Of a stretch of DNA of 64,000 nucleotides, positions 27,975 through 35,820 are shown piece after piece. The notes beneath the pieces were generated by a model, which saw nothing but the letters and a program-made list of their open reading frames with translations, searched no databases and was not told the origin of the DNA. Source of the stretch: Halorussus salinus (GTDB lineage: Archaea > Halobacteriota > Halobacteria > Halobacteriales > Haladaptataceae). Location of the stretch: the NCBI RefSeq assembly GCF_004765815.2, contig NZ_SBIS02000008.1:248001-312000 (forward strand), written 5' to 3'. Position numbers and translations under genes: made by a program. Every line of letters begins with the position of its first letter. Position 1 is the first letter of the stretch.

Positions 27975-29007
27975 CGACGGACGACTCGACCGAACCGACG
28001 ACCGGCGCGAGGAATCGAGCGACCGACCCGGAGAATCGGACGACGACCGACGGAACTCGTCGGCCGACGAACGCACGGAGAGCGACCCCGAGGAGCGCGT
28101 CGAGGACCTCGCGGCGCAGGTCGAACTGCTGGCCGACGAGAACGAGCGCCTGCGCGAGGAGTACGTCCGCGCCCGCAGGAGCGACTACCGGCGGACCGCC
28201 GCGGGCCTCCTCGGGGTCGGCCTCGTCGCGGTCGTGGGCGCGCTGGCGTTCCCGAGCGCCCGCGAGGTGCTGTTCGCGCTCGGCGGGACCGGCGTGTTCG
28301 GCGCGCTGTTGACCTACTACCTGACGCCCGCGCAGTTCGTCGCGGCCGAGACCGGCGAGCGCGTCTACAGGGCGACGGCGGCGACCGGCGCGCAACTGGT
28401 CGGCGAACTCGGGTTGGGGGACGCTCGCGTCTACGCGCCCGCTCGGGCGACCGGCGACGAGTTCGCCAACGTCCGTCTGTTCGTGCCGCAGCGCCGCGAC
28501 TACGCGGTTCCGGCCCCCGACGAGTTGGACTCGCTGTTCGTCGTCACGGACGACGAGCGCGAGCGGGGCGTCGCCCTGCCGCCGACCGGCGGGTCGCTCT
28601 ACCGGGAGTTCGACTCCTCGATGGCCGACGAACTCGCCGCGAGTCCGGCCGGGGTCGCCGCGCAACTGACCGACGCGCTGGTCGAGACGCTGGAACTGGC
28701 CGAGAGCGCGAGGGCCGAGACCGACGCGGGGAACGGGGTCGTCCGCGTCGAAGTCTCGGACGCGACTTACGGCCCACTCGACCGCTTCGACGACCCGGTG
28801 GTCTCGTTCCTCGCGGTCGGACTGGCCGACGCGCTCGCCGCACCCGTCGCAGTCGAGGTCGCGCCCGAGGAGGGCGGCGACGTGTTCGTCGTGACCTACG
28901 AGTGGGACCCCGAGCGCGCCGCCGCCGGGGACGGAGACCGCGGTGCGGGAGCGAGGACGGAAGCAGAAGCAGAGGCGGAACCGGAAGCGGAAACAGAGCC
29001 GGAATGA
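27961..29007 (+). CDS. Haloarchaeal membrane protein with N-terminal coiled coil (DUF7982-like)
   Basis: A 348-residue protein. Residues 1-45 are a disordered acidic tail; about 48-75 form a coiled coil (VEDLAAQVELLADENERLRE); two transmembrane helices follow (AGLLGVGLVAVVGALAFP and LFALGGTGVFGALLTYYLT). The rest is a soluble alpha/beta domain with VRLFVPQRRDY. I recall it as a family specific to haloarchaea with unknown role. The 3' end encodes a repeated A-E/P-E tail (EAEAEAEPEAETEPE) that continues directly into the 30-bp tandem repeat beyond the stop, so the C-terminus may be length-variable. Confidence 0.75.
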   Translation: MPVSNDGRLDRTDDRREESSDRPGESDDDRRNSSADERTESDPEERVEDLAAQVELLADENERLREEYVRARRSDYRRTAAGLLGVGLVAVVGALAFPSAREVLFALGGTGVFGALLTYYLTPAQFVAAETGERVYRATAATGAQLVGELGLGDARVYAPARATGDEFANVRLFVPQRRDYAVPAPDELDSLFVVTDDERERGVALPPTGGSLYREFDSSMADELAASPAGVAAQLTDALVETLELAESARAETDAGNGVVRVEVSDATYGPLDRFDDPVVSFLAVGLADALAAPVAVEVAPEEGGDVFVVTYEWDPERAAAGDGDRGAGARTEAEAEAEPEAETEPE

Positions 29008-29010
29008 GGG

Positions 29011-29119
29011 GAGGAGCCGAGAGCGGAGCCGGTGTGAGGGGCGGAGCCGAGAGCGGAGCCGGTGTGAGGGGCGGAGCCGAGAGCGGAGCCGGTGTGAGGG
29101 GCGGAGCCGAGAGCGGAGT
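29011..29119. repeat. 30-bp tandem repeat, 3.6 copies
   Basis: Units at 29011-29040, 29041-29070, 29071-29100 and a partial at 29101-29119. The unit begins GCGGAGCCGAGAGCGGAGCC and ends GGTGTGAGGG; copies two and three are identical and the first differs by one base. Each unit contains a stop codon in one frame, and there are no spacers, so this is a minisatellite and not a CRISPR. It fills the gap between the convergent DUF7982-like and MoxR genes. Confidence 0.9.
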
Positions 29120-29144
29120 ATAGAGCCGGGACCGGAGTAGCAAG

Positions 29145-30161
29145 CTACGACCCGCCAGCGGCCGCGTCCGACTCAGACACATCCGACTCCGACGCGCCGG
29201 ACTCCGTGGGGTCCTCCGGACCGCTCGGCGGTTCGACGCTGGCCAGCACGTCGGCCACCACGTCCTCGACCGTCACGTCGCCGAGTTCCGCCTCCGCGCT
29301 CAGGGTCAGGCGGTGGGCGAGCAGGGGTTCGGCCAGCGCCTTCGCGTCGTCGGGAATCACGTAGTCGCGGCCGCGAATCGCGGCGCGGGCCTTCGTCGCG
29401 TGGAGAAAGGAGAGGGCGGTCCGCGGCGAAGCACCGTATTCGAGGTCCGGACTCTCTCGGGTCGCGCCGACCAGTCCGAGGAGGTACTCCTTGACCGCGC
29501 GCTCGACGTGGACCTCCTCGACAGTCTCGCGGGCGTCCAGAATATCGGCGGTCGAGACCACCGGCGACACGTCGCCGGGACCGAGGTCCGGCGACTGGTC
29601 GAACCGGTCGAGCAGGGCCATCTCGTCGTCGGCGTCGGGCATCCCGACGGTGAACTTGAACTGGAAGCGGTCGCGCTGGGCGATGGGCAGTTCGTAGGTC
29701 CCCTCCATCTCGACGGGGTTCTGCGTGGCGACGACGAGGAACGGTTCGGGGAGCGAGAGCGTCTCGCCCTCGATGGTGACCGCGCTCTCCTGCATCGCTT
29801 CGAGCAGGGCCGACTGGGTTTTCGGCGTCGCGCGATTTATCTCGTCGGCCACGACGAGGTTGGTGAACACCGGCCCGCGCTGGAGGTCGAACTCGCCGGT
29901 CGCCTCCCGGTAGACGTTCGTCCCGGTGATGTCGGCCGGAAGGATGTCGGGCGTCATCTGGATGCGGTTCGAGTCCATCCCGGTCGCTTCGGCGAACAGC
30001 AAGGCGATGGTGGTCTTGGCGACGCCGGGCACGCCTTCCAGCAGGACGTGGCCCCGCGTGAGTAGCGAGATGGTCAGTCCCTCGACTATCTCCTCGTTGC
30101 CGACCAGCACGGTGCCGACGCGGTCTCGCAGGTCCTCGTAGATAGCGGCCGGTTCGGTCAT
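29145..30161 (-). CDS. MoxR-family AAA+ ATPase
   Basis: A 338-residue AAA+ chaperone-like ATPase. Walker A is GVPGVAKTT near 45-53; Walker B VVADEINRATPKTQSALLEAMQE near 107-129; sensor 1 LVVATQNPVEMEGTYELP near 143-160; and the C-terminal lid has the usual SPRTALSFLHATKARA. MoxR proteins remodel or activate partner complexes, commonly DUF58/VWA proteins such as that at 25988. The N-terminus lies 81 bases downstream of the DUF4350 gene on the same strand. The C-terminal 25 residues are a disordered S/D/E tail. Confidence 0.92.
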   Translation of the reverse strand: MTEPAAIYEDLRDRVGTVLVGNEEIVEGLTISLLTRGHVLLEGVPGVAKTTIALLFAEATGMDSNRIQMTPDILPADITGTNVYREATGEFDLQRGPVFTNLVVADEINRATPKTQSALLEAMQESAVTIEGETLSLPEPFLVVATQNPVEMEGTYELPIAQRDRFQFKFTVGMPDADDEMALLDRFDQSPDLGPGDVSPVVSTADILDARETVEEVHVERAVKEYLLGLVGATRESPDLEYGASPRTALSFLHATKARAAIRGRDYVIPDDAKALAEPLLAHRLTLSAEAELGDVTVEDVVADVLASVEPPSGPEDPTESGASESDVSESDAAAGGS

Positions 30162-30242
30162 CGTCCACTCTCACCACGCGGAGTCGGATAACTCGCACGG
30201 GTAAGCCCGGATTACTTCGTCGCTCGCCCACTCCGAACGGCC

Positions 30243-31412
30243 TCACTCGTCGCGGCGACGGGCCAGCGACGAGGCGACGCGCTCGGCGCGCTCGGGGTCC
30301 CACTCGGGGTGTCTGCGCCGGAGGTGGGCCGCCATCTGGTCGCGCGTCGGCCCGACGCCGAGGCCGTCGCCTCGCCCGTCGGTCGGGTCGCCGGAGTCGC
30401 GTCGCCACGGCCGAGGAGCCTTCGCGGCTATCGACCCGACGAGGTCGGGGCGGCGCGACCAGAGGCCCAGTCCCGCGACGACCGCCGCGCCCGCCGCGAG
30501 CGTGAGCCACGCCGAGTCGCGGACGACCAGCAGGGCGACCACCAGCGGCGGGAGACCGGCCGAGTGGGAGTAGTCCAGCAGGACGCGCTGGCCGTCGCCC
30601 AACAGCGCGGCGACGAACGCGTGATTGCGGCCCTCCTCGACCATCGCGTCGATGAACACAGACGAGTCCGAGACCACGACGACCCGGCCCGCGCCCAGTC
30701 GCTCGCTGGTCACGACCGGCGCGGAGGTCAGGTTCTCGGCCGCGCCGAGTCGGCCGTTTCGGTCGGTGTCGAGGTAGGCGTACCCCGAGGAGTTGTAGAC
30801 CACCTGCGCGCCGTTGGGTTCGACCGCGGTCCCGTAGTTCAGCGTCACCGAGTCGGCCCCGCTCGCCGCGCTCCGGTCGCCGGTTTGCGGTCCGGCGGGA
30901 GCGCCCGACGCGCCGGGCGCTTCCGAATCGCCGGAACCGAGCGAGGAGTTCGGGACGCGCGAGGCCACGGGCATCGCCGGGGTGCGGTAGTTCGACCGCG
31001 GGTCCCGGAGCGGTCGGCCGTCGAGGCGCGCCTCCGCGCCCAGCACTCGGAGGAGGTCGTTGGCGTGCGGCCCGAAGTCGCCCGCCACGACCAGCGTGCC
31101 GCCGTCGCGCACGAATCGGCTCACTTCGAGGACTTCCGCCGACGAGTAGTTCGAGTCGGGCGAGAGGACGAACGCCGTGGTCCCCCGCGAGGGCACGGTG
31201 CCGTACGCGCCGGTCTCGCGGGCGACGACGACCTCGCCCCGCTCGCCCGCCAGCGACCGGAGGTCGCTCGCGCCGTCCCAGTCGGCGTTGTAGGGACTCA
31301 GCGCGGCCGACGACGAACTCCCGGCCAGCACCGCGACCACGAGGACCGAGACGGCCAGTCCGACGAGGACGATGCGGGGAATCGAGAGGTCGGCGGCGAA
31401 GTCGCTCGCCAC
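30243..31412 (-). CDS. DUF4350-domain membrane protein
   Basis: A 389-residue protein starting at GTG 31412. A transmembrane helix at about 14-34 leads into an extracytoplasmic domain of the DUF4350/glutamine-amidotransferase-like type (EVSRFVRDGGTLVVAGDFG, VVVVSDSSVFIDAMVEEGRN), then two further helices near 290-330 and a charged cytoplasmic tail (DQMAAHLRRRHPEWDPE). DUF4350 proteins are regular partners of DUF4129, DUF58 and MoxR. The family resembles IFT52/GATase folds without catalytic residues, so binding rather than catalysis is likely. It probably heads an operon with MoxR. Confidence 0.82.
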   Translation of the reverse strand: MASDFAADLSIPRIVLVGLAVSVLVVAVLAGSSSSAALSPYNADWDGASDLRSLAGERGEVVVARETGAYGTVPSRGTTAFVLSPDSNYSSAEVLEVSRFVRDGGTLVVAGDFGPHANDLLRVLGAEARLDGRPLRDPRSNYRTPAMPVASRVPNSSLGSGDSEAPGASGAPAGPQTGDRSAASGADSVTLNYGTAVEPNGAQVVYNSSGYAYLDTDRNGRLGAAENLTSAPVVTSERLGAGRVVVVSDSSVFIDAMVEEGRNHAFVAALLGDGQRVLLDYSHSAGLPPLVVALLVVRDSAWLTLAAGAAVVAGLGLWSRRPDLVGSIAAKAPRPWRRDSGDPTDGRGDGLGVGPTRDQMAAHLRRRHPEWDPERAERVASSLARRRDE

Positions 31413-31561
31413 GGTCAGGTCCCCCGAGGCCGACCACGAGTGTCGGGCAATCCGGAGCGAAGCGATTCGGCGGCCATCGGTTCGGCGGGGCTACGACGGC
31501 GCTCGTATAGAATCGTTCGGCGAAAGCCGTGGTTACTCCGCGGTGGTCGCGTCATCCGAAC

Positions 31562-33076
31562 TCAGAGATACCCCAACTCCTCCAACTGCCGTTTCGTGCC
31601 CTCCTCGATGTCGGTCTCGTCGCCCGACCGGTATTCGAGCGGACCGAGGTCGTCGGTCGCTCGCTCCCGGAGTCGGTCGGCGACCGCCGGGCGCTCGCCG
31701 ACGAGGTTCCGGGTCTCGGCGGGGTCCTCGCGCAGGTCGTAGAGTTCTTCGGTGCCGTCGCTGGCCTCGACGTACTTCCAGTCGGGCGTGCGGACCGCCC
31801 GGAGCGCCCGGTCGAACGTGGAGATATCGCGGGGCACCTCGTCGTAGCGGTCCCGCACGTCCCCGATTTCGGGTTGGGGGTGCAGGTACTCGCTGACGGC
31901 GTACTCGCGGTCGGAGCAGAGCGATTCGTCCGCTTCGTCGCTCACGAGGACGTTCCGGGAGGTCGCCGAATCGAGGTCGGGACCGCCGGAGTCGAGGGCG
32001 TCGAGGTCCGCCGGGTCGCCCCCGGCCAGCGAGAGAATCGTCGGGTAGAGGTCCCGGAGTTCGACCGGCTCCTCGCAGGTCGCACCGCGAAGGCGGTCGC
32101 CCGCGTCGCCCGGCGGACGGACGACGAGGGGCACGTGGACCAGCGTGTCGTAGAGGCAGTACTGGTGGTCCATCAGGCCGTGGTCGCCGATATTCTCTCC
32201 GTGGTCGCCGACGAGTACGACCGCGGTGTCGTCCAGTTCGCCCGACTCGGCGAGGAAATCGAGGAGGTCCCCGAGGCGCTGGTCGAGGTAGCGCAGTTCC
32301 GCCTTGTAGAGTCCGTGCAGAATCTCGAACTCCTCGGCGGTGCGCTCGTCGGCCCCGGTGATGTGCGCCCACGCGTCCTGATTGACGGTCTCGGCGCGGG
32401 CTATCTGGCCGTCGGTCAGGAACTCGCGCTGGAACCGCTCGGGCGGGTCGTAGGCCAGATGCGGTTCCATGAAGTTGGCGAACGCGAAGAAGGGCCTGTC
32501 GTCGTCGCCGTCGCGCGACCGGAACCACCGCTTCATCCGGCGGACGGTCCGGCGCGCGCCCGAGTCGTACGTCTCCCGGAAGAACTGCATGTAGAGGGAG
32601 TTGACCAGCGTCTGCGGCCCGGTCGGCGAGAGGAGTTCGCCAGCGAGTTCCCGCACCTGCTCGGAGCGGTCCTCGGTTTTCGCTATCGAGGCGAGGTCCG
32701 CGCCCTTCGAGAACAGCTTCCAGCACGGCGAGAAGTGGTCGAAGCCGTCGAAACCGAAGCTCGGCGAAATCCACGGGTTGTTCGAGAACGCCGCGGTCCG
32801 GTAGCCCATCCGGCCGAGTCGGGCGGGAAGCGAGCGGTCTCCGGCCGAGAACTGCTTGGTCCCGGCGTGCGCGCCGTGGTCGGAAGTGCGCTGGCCGGTG
32901 AACATCGCGGCGTGGGAGGGCAGGGTCCACGGGCCGTTGGCCGTCGCGTTCGTGAACCGGACCCCCGACTCCGCGAACTCGGTCAACCGCGGCGCTACCT
33001 CGGCGGCGTCGTCGCCGAACACCGTCGCGGCTCTGGCGGTGTCGAGGACGACGAACAACACGTTGGGACCACGCAT
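31562..33076 (-). CDS. Sulfatase-like alkaline-phosphatase-superfamily enzyme
   Basis: A 504-residue enzyme without a signal peptide. Metal ligands appear as D12 (NVLFVVLDTARA) and VLVGDHGENIGDHG. The nucleophile region is NGPWTLPSHAAMFTG: aligning with C/S-x-P-x-R of true sulfatases puts Thr51 at the formylglycine position and His in place of the Arg. It is therefore unlikely to be a formylglycine sulfatase; Thr is the nucleophile in phosphoethanolamine-transferase-like members. In a glycan locus it might add or remove a phospho or sulfo group. It is divergent from the DUF1616 gene. The C-terminal LEELGYL is typical of haloarchaeal members. Confidence 0.85.
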   Translation of the reverse strand: MRGPNVLFVVLDTARAATVFGDDAAEVAPRLTEFAESGVRFTNATANGPWTLPSHAAMFTGQRTSDHGAHAGTKQFSAGDRSLPARLGRMGYRTAAFSNNPWISPSFGFDGFDHFSPCWKLFSKGADLASIAKTEDRSEQVRELAGELLSPTGPQTLVNSLYMQFFRETYDSGARRTVRRMKRWFRSRDGDDDRPFFAFANFMEPHLAYDPPERFQREFLTDGQIARAETVNQDAWAHITGADERTAEEFEILHGLYKAELRYLDQRLGDLLDFLAESGELDDTAVVLVGDHGENIGDHGLMDHQYCLYDTLVHVPLVVRPPGDAGDRLRGATCEEPVELRDLYPTILSLAGGDPADLDALDSGGPDLDSATSRNVLVSDEADESLCSDREYAVSEYLHPQPEIGDVRDRYDEVPRDISTFDRALRAVRTPDWKYVEASDGTEELYDLREDPAETRNLVGERPAVADRLRERATDDLGPLEYRSGDETDIEEGTKRQLEELGYL

Positions 33077-33192
33077 CGTAGCGTCTGTCGGCAGTCGGCT
33101 TCATATCTCTGACGGTCCCAGACGGGAGAATTGGGCCATTTCTCGGCGTTACGGCCTGACCACTTTTGTGGGAGAACGTCGAACCCACGCCG

Positions 33193-34389
33193 ATGAGTAG
33201 ACGCCCGCAGTCGTCCCGCAGAGTCGAACGACTCCCGCTCGACTTGGCGGCGGTGGCGGCCCTCGACGTGGTGACGGTCGCCGCGCTTCTGGTCCCGGCC
33301 GTCCGCGCGACGCCAATTCGCGCCGTCTTGGGCCTGCCGTTTCTCCTCGTGCTTCCGGGGTACGCGGTCGTCAGCGCGCTGTTTCCGGAAAATCGGCTCG
33401 CGGTCGCGCCCGACGAATCGGCGAGCGAGACGGGTCCGTCGGCGAGCGGGACCGCCGCGAGCGACCCCGGCGTCTTCCTGCGCCACGAACTCGACGGCTT
33501 CGAGCGACTGGGCCTGTCGGTCGGCGCGAGCATCGTCGTCGTCTGCACCCTCGCGCTCGGCCTCGACCGGTCGGCGGTCGGACTCGGCACCGCCACGCTC
33601 GTCCCGACCGTCGGCGCGTTCACGCTCGGCGTCGCGGCGATTGCGGTCCTGCGGCGCGAGGAGCTTTCCCCGGACGAACGGTTCGGGGGCGCGCTCGGCG
33701 CGGAACTCGGAGCGACGCGCCTCGGGGGCGGGAGCGTCGGCGCGCGTTTCGCTGGCGTGCGAGACGAGCTTCTGAACCCGGACACGAAGGTAGACGCCGC
33801 GCTCAACGTGTTGGTCGTGGTGAGTCTCCTCGTGGCGGCCGGGGGCACCGCGTTCGCCGTGACCTCCGAGTCACGCGGCGAGGGCGACACCGAGTTGTAC
33901 CTCCTCTCGGAGAACGACGACGGCGCGCTCGTCGCGGACGGCTACCCCGACACGCTGGCCGAAGCCCGGCAGAACCCGCTGGTCGTGGGCCTCGAAAACC
34001 GGGAGGGAGAGGCGACCGACTACACCGTCGTCGCGGAACTGCACCGCGTGACGGGACCGCCCAACGAGACGACCGTGACCGCCGAGCGCGAACTCGCCCG
34101 GTACGGGGTCCGAGTCGCCGCCGGAGGGTCGTGGCAGACCCGCCACGTCCCCCGCGAGCGACTGTCCGGCGACCGCCTGCGACTCGTCTATCTGCTGTAC
34201 CGCGGCGACCCGCCAGCTGACCCGAGCGTCGCCAACGCCGCCCGCGAGGTCCACGTCTGGCTGAACGGGAGCCGGTCGGCCGGAGGCGGAGCGGTAGGGA
34301 ACGCGACGGCGGGAACCACGACGGCGGCGAACGCGACCGCGAACGCCTCGGCTCTCGATAGCCCCGGCCTCCTCGGGAGGTGGTCGTGA
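33193..34389 (+). CDS. DUF1616 membrane protein
   Basis: A 398-residue protein with four to five helices in the first 225 residues (including PIRAVLGLPFLLVLPGYAVV, the DUF1616 hallmark), then an extracytoplasmic domain from about 240 (LYLLSENDDGALVADGYP, LVVGLENREGEATDYTVV), and a C-terminal T/A/N tail with several sequons. DUF1616 proteins are common near archaeal glycosylation and S-layer genes, but no activity is established as far as I know. ATG 33193 is chosen over an in-frame upstream codon. Its TGA is followed immediately by the GTG of the flippase gene. Confidence 0.8.
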   Translation: MSRRPQSSRRVERLPLDLAAVAALDVVTVAALLVPAVRATPIRAVLGLPFLLVLPGYAVVSALFPENRLAVAPDESASETGPSASGTAASDPGVFLRHELDGFERLGLSVGASIVVVCTLALGLDRSAVGLGTATLVPTVGAFTLGVAAIAVLRREELSPDERFGGALGAELGATRLGGGSVGARFAGVRDELLNPDTKVDAALNVLVVVSLLVAAGGTAFAVTSESRGEGDTELYLLSENDDGALVADGYPDTLAEARQNPLVVGLENREGEATDYTVVAELHRVTGPPNETTVTAERELARYGVRVAAGGSWQTRHVPRERLSGDRLRLVYLLYRGDPPADPSVANAAREVHVWLNGSRSAGGGAVGNATAGTTTAANATANASALDSPGLLGRWS

Positions 34390-35820
34390 GTGGACGTAGC
34401 GCGCTCGACGCTGAAGCTCTACGTCGCGCAACTCGGGAGCGCCGCGCTCGTGGCGGTCGGACTCGTCTTCTTCTCCCGAGAGTTGGGCGCGGCGACGATG
34501 GGGGTGTTCTTCCTCTTTCAAGCGGTGCTGGAGATGCTGATGATTCCCGCCGACTTCGGCGTCCGCGGGGCGGTCGAGAAGCGCATCAGCGAGGGCGAGA
34601 GCCCCGCGGACATCTTCTCGACCGGACTCCTGTTGAAGGCGGGACTGGCCCTCCTCGCGGTGGCTGGCATCCTCGTGTTCCGGGGACAGCTCAACGACTA
34701 CATCGGCGCGGAGTTGGCGCTGTATCTGGCCGTGGCGGTCGTCCTCCGGGAGTTCTCGTGGCTGATGATGCGCGTGCTGAAGGGCGAACTCCGCGTCGAG
34801 GAGACCGCGACCCTGAAGTTCGCCCAGAAGGCGGTCTGGATTCTCGGCGGGGCCGCGTTAGTCTACCTCGGCTGGGAGGTCGAGGGGCTGGTCTACGGGC
34901 TGATGGGCGGCTTCGCGGTCGTACTGGTCTGGGGCGCGTGGAAGGTGGCGACGCCAATCGGTCGCCCCTCGCGCGAGCGCGCCCAGTCGCTCGTGGACTA
35001 CTCGAAGTACAACGTCGTCACGTCGGTCCAAGGCTACGTCGGCAACTGGCTGGACGTGGTGTTCATCGGCTTCTTCCTCACCCAGACCCACGTCGGGGCC
35101 TACGAGGTGTCGTGGCGCGTGACGACGTTCGTCCTGCTCCTGAGCAAGTCCATCGCACAGAGCATCTTTCCCCAAATCAGCGAGTGGAGCGGCGAGGACG
35201 CGACCGGCCGCATCGAGCGACTCATCACCGCGGTCGTCACGCCCTCGGTGTTCCTGCTCGTTCCCGCGCTGGTCGGGACCGCCCTGCTCGCGCGGCCGAT
35301 TCTCGAACTCGTGTTCGGCGCGGAGTTCGGTATCGCGAGCGTCGCCTTCGTGATTCTGATGGGGTTCACGCTGGTCCGAGGCTTCGGCGTCGTCTTCGGC
35401 CGGGCGCTCGGCGCGATAGACCAGATGCGCCTCGCGGCGACCTCGGGCGTCGTCGCCACGACGAGCAACGTAATTTTGAACGCCGTTCTCGTCTTCCAGT
35501 TCGGCCTCGTCGGCGCGGCGGTGGCCACGCTCTGCTCGGGACTCATCGGGACCGGACTCGACGCCCGCTTCCTCGCGCAACACATCGACCTCGAACTGCC
35601 CGTCACTGAACTGAAGTACTGCGTCGTCTCGGCGGGCGTGATGGGCGTCGCGGTTCTCCTCGCGCGGTCGAGCATCGGCGTCGGGAACCTCTGGGAACTC
35701 GCCGCCGTCATCGCGGTCGGGGCCGGGACCTACGGGGCCGCCGTGCTGGCGTTCCGACCGCTCCGGACGCGCGTCCTCGGGACGCTCCCCGTCGGGCGAC
35801 TGGAGAGGTGGTCGCCGTGA
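34390..35820 (+). CDS. Wzx-type oligosaccharide flippase (MATE/MOP superfamily)
   Basis: A 476-residue polytopic protein with about 14 helices. The N-terminus (LYVAQLGSAALVAVGLVFFSRELG) and FGVRGAVEKRISEGES match polysaccharide biosynthesis flippases, which move lipid-linked oligosaccharides across the membrane. It begins with GTG directly after the DUF1616 stop, and its stop overlaps the next gene, so it sits inside an operon. It is a good candidate for exporting the glycan made by the surrounding transferases. Confidence 0.88.
   Translation: MDVARSTLKLYVAQLGSAALVAVGLVFFSRELGAATMGVFFLFQAVLEMLMIPADFGVRGAVEKRISEGESPADIFSTGLLLKAGLALLAVAGILVFRGQLNDYIGAELALYLAVAVVLREFSWLMMRVLKGELRVEETATLKFAQKAVWILGGAALVYLGWEVEGLVYGLMGGFAVVLVWGAWKVATPIGRPSRERAQSLVDYSKYNVVTSVQGYVGNWLDVVFIGFFLTQTHVGAYEVSWRVTTFVLLLSKSIAQSIFPQISEWSGEDATGRIERLITAVVTPSVFLLVPALVGTALLARPILELVFGAEFGIASVAFVILMGFTLVRGFGVVFGRALGAIDQMRLAATSGVVATTSNVILNAVLVFQFGLVGAAVATLCSGLIGTGLDARFLAQHIDLELPVTELKYCVVSAGVMGVAVLLARSSIGVGNLWELAAVIAVGAGTYGAAVLAFRPLRTRVLGTLPVGRLERWSP

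Noticed and set aside
29011-29119. Possible CRISPR array
   Set aside because: Units are contiguous without spacers and no cas genes are present; it is a minisatellite.
29173-31437. 754-codon minus-strand open frame over MoxR and DUF4350
   Set aside because: Out of frame with two recognisable genes and composed almost only of Arg, Gly, Pro and Ala, a usual shadow in high-G+C genomes.
31529-33112. Long plus-strand open frame opposite the 31562 gene
   Set aside because: No recognisable motif; the minus strand encodes a clear alkaline-phosphatase-superfamily enzyme.
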